Part shown: positions 59,170-64,000 of the stretch, in pieces
How positions within the stretch are numbered: position 1 is the first letter of the stretch
Layout of the letters: each line of letters opens with the position of its first letter
NCBI GenBank assembly: GCA_008704415.1
Contig: VXIS01000079.1
Coordinates: forward strand, 1-64,000
Reading direction: 5' to 3'
Source: Sphaerosporella brunnea
Lineage: Eukaryota > Ascomycota > Pezizomycetes > Pezizales > Pyronemataceae
DNA length: 64,000 nucleotides
Notes under the pieces: model-generated
Told to the model about the DNA's origin: nothing
The model's input: the letters and a program-made list of their open reading frames with translations, nothing else
The model's database searches: none
Program-made: the position numbers and the translations under genes

Positions 59170-60461
59170 ATGGCCCGTGAATCATCTCTCTCCATCCCTA
59201 GCGACTCAGACCCAGCCACTCCCCCCACTCCGCAACCTCCACCCAGAACGCGTCACGACAACGACAAAGAAAACGCTACCAGCAAAAAGAACGGTCGCGC
59301 GCGCGGGCCGCCGCGAGGAATGGAGTCTTCACAAGCGTTGCATCGCCAGCTGCTAGAAAAAGAGGGCAACCCCAATGTATACGATCCGGACCAGCCTGCC
59401 GCTGAGCGCCGAGAGATACGTAGAGGCTACCGCAATTTGCAGCGGAAACTTGACGGTACACAACTTCCCTAACCAGTTAGAATGTCTGAGTGCTGATGAC
59501 GTCAAATTAGAATCGAAATCCGAATACCTCCGCCCAGATAATAATGGACTGCTGGAGACGTTCCAAGAGGCGAATAGCCTTTTTAAGAACGTAAAGCAGA
59601 CGTCAGATGCGACATTGGACTCTCGACTCCTCGTTGCAGCTTCAGACCTTACTCTCAAAAAAGTCTCAAACCTCGTTGTCGGTAGCACAGGCGTTGGAAT
59701 CGACATCGACGAGTTTGTTGGAAAATGCATCTCCTTCATGCGCGCAGGTGATCGACAGGCCCGGGACGACGATCAAGACGATCACGACGACGGTGGGATG
59801 GATTGGGCGTACCTCGGCCGTACTACAGCGTTCAAGGGCACCAAGCGGCCGGCGACCGGCGATTTCCTTCTTGGCCCATTAAGCGTACAAAAGAAGATCC
59901 GGGTCCAGAAAGCGAAGCGCATGGGGCTGAAGCGGAAGGCGGGCGAGCAAGCTACCAAGCCAGTAGACGTTCAAGCGGACGAGATCCGGCAGAGCGAAAA
60001 CAACACGTTGAAGCTAGTGCAGAAGGTGTTCCAAGTCATCAAAACGCATCTAGAGGAGCGAGTAGCCGCGGATGAAGATGACGACAAGGTGAACCTTTTC
60101 GAGGTTGTCATCAACCCTGAGAGCTTTGGCCAGACCGTTGAAAATATTTTTTTTGTCTCGTTCCTTGCCAGAGAGGGAAAGATTGCTGTGTATGAGGATG
60201 AGGAGACGGGACTTCCTATGCTCGGTGGGTTTGCTTTGACTTAAGACCAGGATTGGCAGTGATTAATCGTGAATAGAACTTGCGAACCCCGCCACAGCTG
60301 AGCAAAGAGACGCCGGAGAAGCGATTCGTCAGCAGATGATCTTTTCACTCACAATGTTGGATTGGAAGCAAGCCGTCGAGGTATTCGACATCACCGACCC
60401 CGTCATTCCTACGCGTGAGAAAGAAATCACCACCATTGGTGCCACTGGTTGGTACACGTAA
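59170..60461 (+). CDS. NSE4: Smc5-Smc6 complex subunit Nse4
   Basis: Three exons, 59170-59455, 59511-60224 and 60277-60461, encode 394 aa. The first 70 residues are disordered and Pro/Asp/Lys-rich. The Nse4 N-terminal kleisin part starts with V-Y-D-P-D-Q-P and R-R-E-I-R-R-G-Y-R-N-L near residue 80-95, passes the junction as L-D-E-S-K-S-E-Y-L, and continues with F-Q-E-A-N-S-L-F. The C-terminal winged helix contains P-E-S-F-G-Q-T-V-E-N-I-F-F-V-S-F-L-A-R-E-G and ends with F-S-L-T-M-L-D-W-K-Q-A-V-E-V-F. It bridges the Smc5 and Smc6 heads in the DNA-repair complex. An acidic D-D-D-Q-D-D-H-D-D run precedes the middle domain. It converges with POL31. Confidence 0.94.
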
Positions 60462-60920
60462 CTAGTTCTCTTCACAAGAAAAATCACCGTTCCACTTTGT
60501 CTTCTGATTTAAAGCTCTTCACGACTATGGCGTTAAGGGTGGGTGGTCCTTTTTGGTTCGCTATCGTTTTTTATGCAGTAATTTTTCTTTTTGGTATCAT
60601 TCTAGGGGATTTTACGAAGGGTTCTATGGTTCAATTGATACTCATGTTCACGTTTGGATTTAATGATGTTTCTCTTTTTTCCTTCCCATTTGAGAATGGA
60701 GAATGAGGTCAAGGGCAAGAGGTGTTATAGAGGAGTTTTCTTCTGTTCTCGGTGGGAATTAAAAGAAATTTATGGTGGGTGTCTTCTGGTTTCGTCCTCA
60801 TCAACGCTCACTCGTATGTCTGGATCATCACGCACTCCAAACAGCAAAGACAAAGAATTACTCTCGTAATACAGTATCTATCCAATAAGATTTGATCTTA
60901 AGGCCCCCAACCGTAGTTCT
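60462..60920. other. Convergent region between NSE4 and POL31
   Basis: 459 bp with both trailers; T-rich on the plus strand around 60540-60690. A frame at 60449-60706 is a hydrophobic translation of this T-rich trailer that overlaps the NSE4 stop and has no acceptable start. No gene. Confidence 0.6.
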
Positions 60921-62534
60921 CTACTGCTCCACCTTGAAACACATCCTCTCCGGCTCCAGAGTGTCAAGATCCAGGACCACAATCTCGCCCGTCGCATCGA
61001 ATCTAGGCACCAAGATCACGCGGACCTTCTGGCCGTCATTACCTATACACCGTCAGCCAGCCCATTCTGCACCCGCCCCCGCTGAAACGACATACCCTCA
61101 ATAACGGTAGTCTCAAACTTCGGTTGATTCCCGATCACAAACACATGCGGACACATGTCCTCGTCGAGCACAAACGGGTCGCCCTCCTGGAACGGATAAC
61201 TCCACAGTGTATCAGGCGCCGTGGGGGCAATATTTCTCCACCTCAGCAGACGTTCGCTCATAGCCAGGCGATCATTTCCTTCGACATATTTATACATATC
61301 ATCGAGGTTCTGACCGCTAGTAGCAAGGAAAGAAACGCCATCGATCTCGCCAACCCACGGGTTTGTGACGCGCTCAAATGTGCTTCCATCCCACAGCTTT
61401 GCGGTAGGGAACAGCGCCGCGTGTAACGGCTGCTGTGGAACTGACACGTTGGCAGGATCATCCTCGCCCGGCATTAGGGTGACTGATATCGATGGTAGCA
61501 AGGACGACAGGATCGAATCCAGCGCCTTTGTGGGCGCACGGTCGTAGGTTGCTGCATCGTAGCCGTATTTCTTTGACTTTGGCTTCTGCGCTTCTGAGTC
61601 CTCGATGTCGTCAATAAGGGCGTGGGCCTCGGCCAGCGAGTTACCGCACAGTACTAGCCGCGAGATGGTGGCGGCCTCCTCGTGGTCCCCCATGCCGCCA
61701 GCTTCGCCAAGAAGGTACTCTGCCAGCAAGTGTGTTTCCAACCCTTCATGCTGCGAAGCACCGATCCCTAAGCCACTGGCCAGCGCGACTTTCCTTTTGC
61801 GGCCATCGGCGAGTTTTATCTTCGGAATGGGTTTCTGAGCAGGTAGGTCTGCGATCCTGAGGTCCACAACGTTGAATTCGCCGTTCCTTGTTTCGGAGCC
61901 GAGAACGGACACGACGATGCCGGTTACTAGTTCGTGCTGCTGCAGTGCGGTTCCAGTAAGACGTATACGGCCAGACTCATCCTCGAGCATAGTCTGGTCC
62001 AGTCCCATGTCTACATACTTCTCTCGTGGAGGCGGCGGGATTATGAATTGGTCTTTTGTGATGTCTGCGAGAATGTTGGGTTTGAGCGGCATGTCCATGT
62101 AGATCGTTCCTGTAATCCAACACAGGTCGCCTGGGAGCACATCTAGAGCTCGGTCGACTTTGTGGGCTTTTTCACCGGAGACCTATGGCTTGCCAGTTAT
62201 GTTACCACTGCTTAGGTGGGGCTGAAGATGTGCAGTATTGGAAAATGGTGTACCTCGAAATCTTCCCACGCTTCCTGAGCAATCGCTTCAACCACCGGCC
62301 TCAGCGTCATCAACCGTAGGAAGTACATATCTGAGAATTGCTGCTGATAGCTCTTTTCGTTGATTCTGAAGCGGTCGGAGGCATTGTGGGTGGTAAGGAC
62401 TCGTTCTGCGGGTGTTTCCCGGGGTATATTTCCACTGTGATTGCAAAATTAGGCTGTAGTGATACAAAGAAGCGGACGGAATACCTGGGCTCGTGGAGAA
62501 AGTCGTGGACTTCCAGCGCTGATGTTGAGGACAT
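60921..62534 (-). CDS. POL31: DNA polymerase delta small subunit (Pol31/Cdc1)
   Basis: Minus-strand exons 62534-62485, 62434-62254, 62182-61096 and 61042-60921 give 479 aa with consistent phases. The first exon is only 50 nt. The N-terminal OB-fold region includes S-Q-Q-Q-F-type Y-Q-Q-Q-F-S-D-M-Y-F-L-R-L and L-P-G-D-L-C-W-I-T-G-T-I-Y-M-D-M-P-L-K-P, which is typical of the B-subunit of Pol delta. The inactive phosphodiesterase domain follows (L-V-L-C-G-N-S-L-A-E; S-I-S-V-T-L-M-P-G-E-D-D-P; T-S-G-Q-N-L-D-D), then W-S-Y-P-F near 405 and a final strand V-R-V-I-L-V-P-R-F in the last exon. Catalytic metal ligands are lost, as is normal in this family. It links Pol3 to Pol32. Divergent from the Rna15-like gene. 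Confidence 0.94.
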
Positions 62535-62847
62535 TTTTGCTGTGGCGAACTGGGGGAAGACGCGAAGGGACGCGTTGGACGTGACGAATGGCGGCTGAGA
62601 GTGACTAAGCACGTGCGACTAATACCCAGTGGCAACGCTTTCTTTTATCCAACAACCTAAAACAACCTTTCATCGCCAAATTTAAAAGAAGTCAAAGGGA
62701 GAAGAATAGGAGGGAAAAACATACGTCGAGTACCTATTGTCTGTGTATAGAGCCAAGAACTTACGCATCCACATCCTTTTCACCTCCCAAAAGTGCTCGT
62801 GTGTTCCCACCACCTTCCTTCTTCCCGTCGCGACAAACCTGTCCACC
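62535..62847. promoter_or_regulatory. Shared promoter region of POL31 and the Rna15-like gene
   Basis: 313 bp between divergent starts. A CACGTGCGAC word at 62611-62620 resembles an E-box with a G-rich flank; no other repeated motif is clear. A compact shared region suggests, but does not show, co-regulation. Confidence 0.45.
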
Positions 62848-63723
62848 ATGCCACCACCAAACCCGACCGACGCCCGCGCCGCTGGCAAAATCGTCTTCGT
62901 CGGCAATATCCCCTACGGTATCTCTTCCACCGCTCCCCCAAAAAAGCACCTTCTCTAACATTCTACAGGCCTAACAGAAGAACAAATCACTGAGATCTTC
63001 GGCAGCGCCGGTCGAGTCCTCAGCTTTCGCCTCGTTTACGACCGAGAAACCGGGCGCCCCAAAGGCTTCGGATTCGCCGAATACAGCGACGCGGAGACCG
63101 CTGCTTCTGCCGTGCGAAACCTCGACAACTACGAGATCATGGGCCGTAAGCTACGCGTCGACTTCTCGCACGAGGGCGCCGCGCCCGAAGACTACGTTCC
63201 TACTCCGCCAGCTCCGGTAGTATCCTCGACGCCCGCGCTGCCCGCAGGCGTCGACATCCCGGGCGGCATCACCGCTCCGGACGCGATCAGCACTACGCTG
63301 AAGCAACTGCCCGCGCCACAGCTGCTAGAGATCTTGGGACAGATGAAGACGCTCGTTTCGCAGGACCCCGTGAAGGCCACCGAGTTGCTACGTCAGGCCC
63401 CCCAGCTAAGCTACGCCATCTTCCAGGCGCTGCTCCTCATGAACCTCGTCGATACTTCCGTTTTGACGCAGGTGATTGAGGGCTCTGCTGCTACTGCGCC
63501 CCCGCCTGTGCCTACTCCCCAGCAGCAGCCGCAGCAGCAGTACTACGCTACTCCGACTCCGGCTCCGCCTGTCGCCCCCGTTCCCATGGCCCAGGATAGG
63601 CACCAGCTACTGCAGAGTGTGATGCACCTGACACCGGAGCAGATCGCCGCCTTCCCGCCTGAGCAGCAGCAGCAGATCATGTATCTGAAGCAGAGCTTGT
63701 TGGCGCAGGGTGGTGCGTTGTAA
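62848..63723 (+). CDS. RNA15: Cleavage stimulation factor 64 kDa subunit / Rna15-like
   Basis: Two exons, 62848-62917 and 62969-63723, encode 274 aa; the 51-nt intron splits the RRM just after RNP2. RNP2 is I-V-F-V-G-N-I-P and RNP1 K-G-F-G-F-A-E-Y, within residues about 13-90. A Pro/Ala-rich linker follows, then the hinge that binds CstF-77/Rna14: L-P-A-P-Q-L-L-E-I-L-G-Q-M-K-T-L-V and L-L-R-Q-A-P-Q-L-S-Y-A-I-F-Q-A-L-L near 150-200. After a Gln/Pro-rich run comes the C-terminal three-helix domain, L-T-P-E-Q-I-A-A-F-P-P-E-Q-Q. The protein recognises GU/U-rich elements downstream of mRNA cleavage sites. It is shorter than animal CstF-64, as usual in fungi. Confidence 0.95.
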
Positions 63724-64000
63724 TCAGTGTCTAGAACAATTTCAATTGATGTACAGACCTTAAATCTCTTTGCTTCGCCGATTGCAGGTGGCCCGCCACC
63801 ATTCGTCGCTTAAATTTCGCTCCGTAGAGGTAGATACCTTTTGTGAGCGACCTTTTTTTTGACCCGTCAGTGACCGTTCCAGCAGAAGCCAATTTTTGTC
63901 AACAGTGGCGAAGCGAGTGATCTCTAGTGAAGCACACACCATCAGCTTACACTCACCACCAGAAGGCTTGCTCGTTTCCCAGCTCTGTAATAGTGCTCTA
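63724..64000. other. Window end, trailer of the Rna15-like gene
   Basis: 277 bases past the stop. The near part is the trailer. The last 100 bases could belong to a neighbour that lies outside the window; no frame here can be assigned. Confidence 0.5.

Noticed and set aside
60449..60706. Hydrophobic 85-codon frame after NSE4
   Set aside because: It overlaps the NSE4 stop, lacks an acceptable start and is a translation of a T-rich trailer.
1..64000. CRISPR array, operon-like prokaryotic system, rRNA or biosynthetic cluster
   Set aside because: No regularly spaced direct repeats, ribosomal RNA or clustered core biosynthetic enzyme was seen; all recognised genes are intron-bearing or fungal-type nuclear genes.

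Overview
The window looks like nuclear DNA of a filamentous ascomycete (Pezizomycotina). Genes carry short introns of about 48-85 nt with GTRNGT-like donors and CTRAY-type branch points. The gene set is conserved fungal housekeeping (VPS17, MEF2, MTG1, BOR1, CHL4, NSE4, POL31, an Rna15/CstF-64 protein, PSY2, Ppn2, a BI-1 family protein). Leaders and trailers are CT- and poly-T-rich. I cannot name the genus. All exon models below were built by hand from reading frame, splice sites and remembered family motifs, with no transcript evidence.

Layout. 1-3.8 kb is a gene-poor stretch with decayed repeat fragments. 3.8-7.6 kb holds a five-exon Est1/SMG6-like protein with a PIN nuclease domain. 7.6-16.6 kb is a 9 kb desert holding a decayed hAT-like element and diverged repeats. 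16.6-21 kb has two unrecognised small genes and an SLC35F-type transporter. 22.3-24 kb holds a MuDR/FAR1-type zinc-binding protein with poly-Gln and poly-Pro tracts and no transposase core. 26.7-29.7 kb has a Ppn2/ApaH-like phosphatase and a BI-1/Lifeguard membrane protein. 30.2-31.3 kb is a frameshifted F-box/ankyrin pseudogene, followed at 32.1-33.4 kb by a decayed tandem repeat array.

From 35.7 kb the window becomes gene dense. It carries PSY2 (PP4 regulatory subunit), BOR1 (anion/borate exporter), MTG1 and MEF2 (both mitochondrial ribosome GTPases, convergent), VPS17 (retromer) and a secreted GH16 glucanase. A second gene-poor island at 52.3-57.3 kb contains an intact-looking hAT-type MITE (454 bp, 22-bp terminal inverted repeats, perfect 8-bp target duplication) and an orphan gene with a possible cysteine-peptidase-like H-D-C pattern. 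The last block has three chromosome-maintenance genes in a row (CHL4/CENP-N, NSE4, POL31) and an Rna15-like RNA-processing factor.

Several genes are divergent pairs sharing short upstream regions: MEF2/VPS17 (301 bp, with two CACGTGAC E-boxes and a triple GATAA block), POL31/RNA15 (313 bp), CHL4/NSE4 (634 bp) and BOR1/MTG1 (788 bp). No rRNA, tRNA, CRISPR or virus-like gene was found. Nothing here is convincingly a new multi-gene system. The best leads are the young hAT MITE and its decayed sibling, the domesticated MuDR-type protein with a probable GC-AG intron, the orphan peptidase-like gene, and the decayed tandem array.
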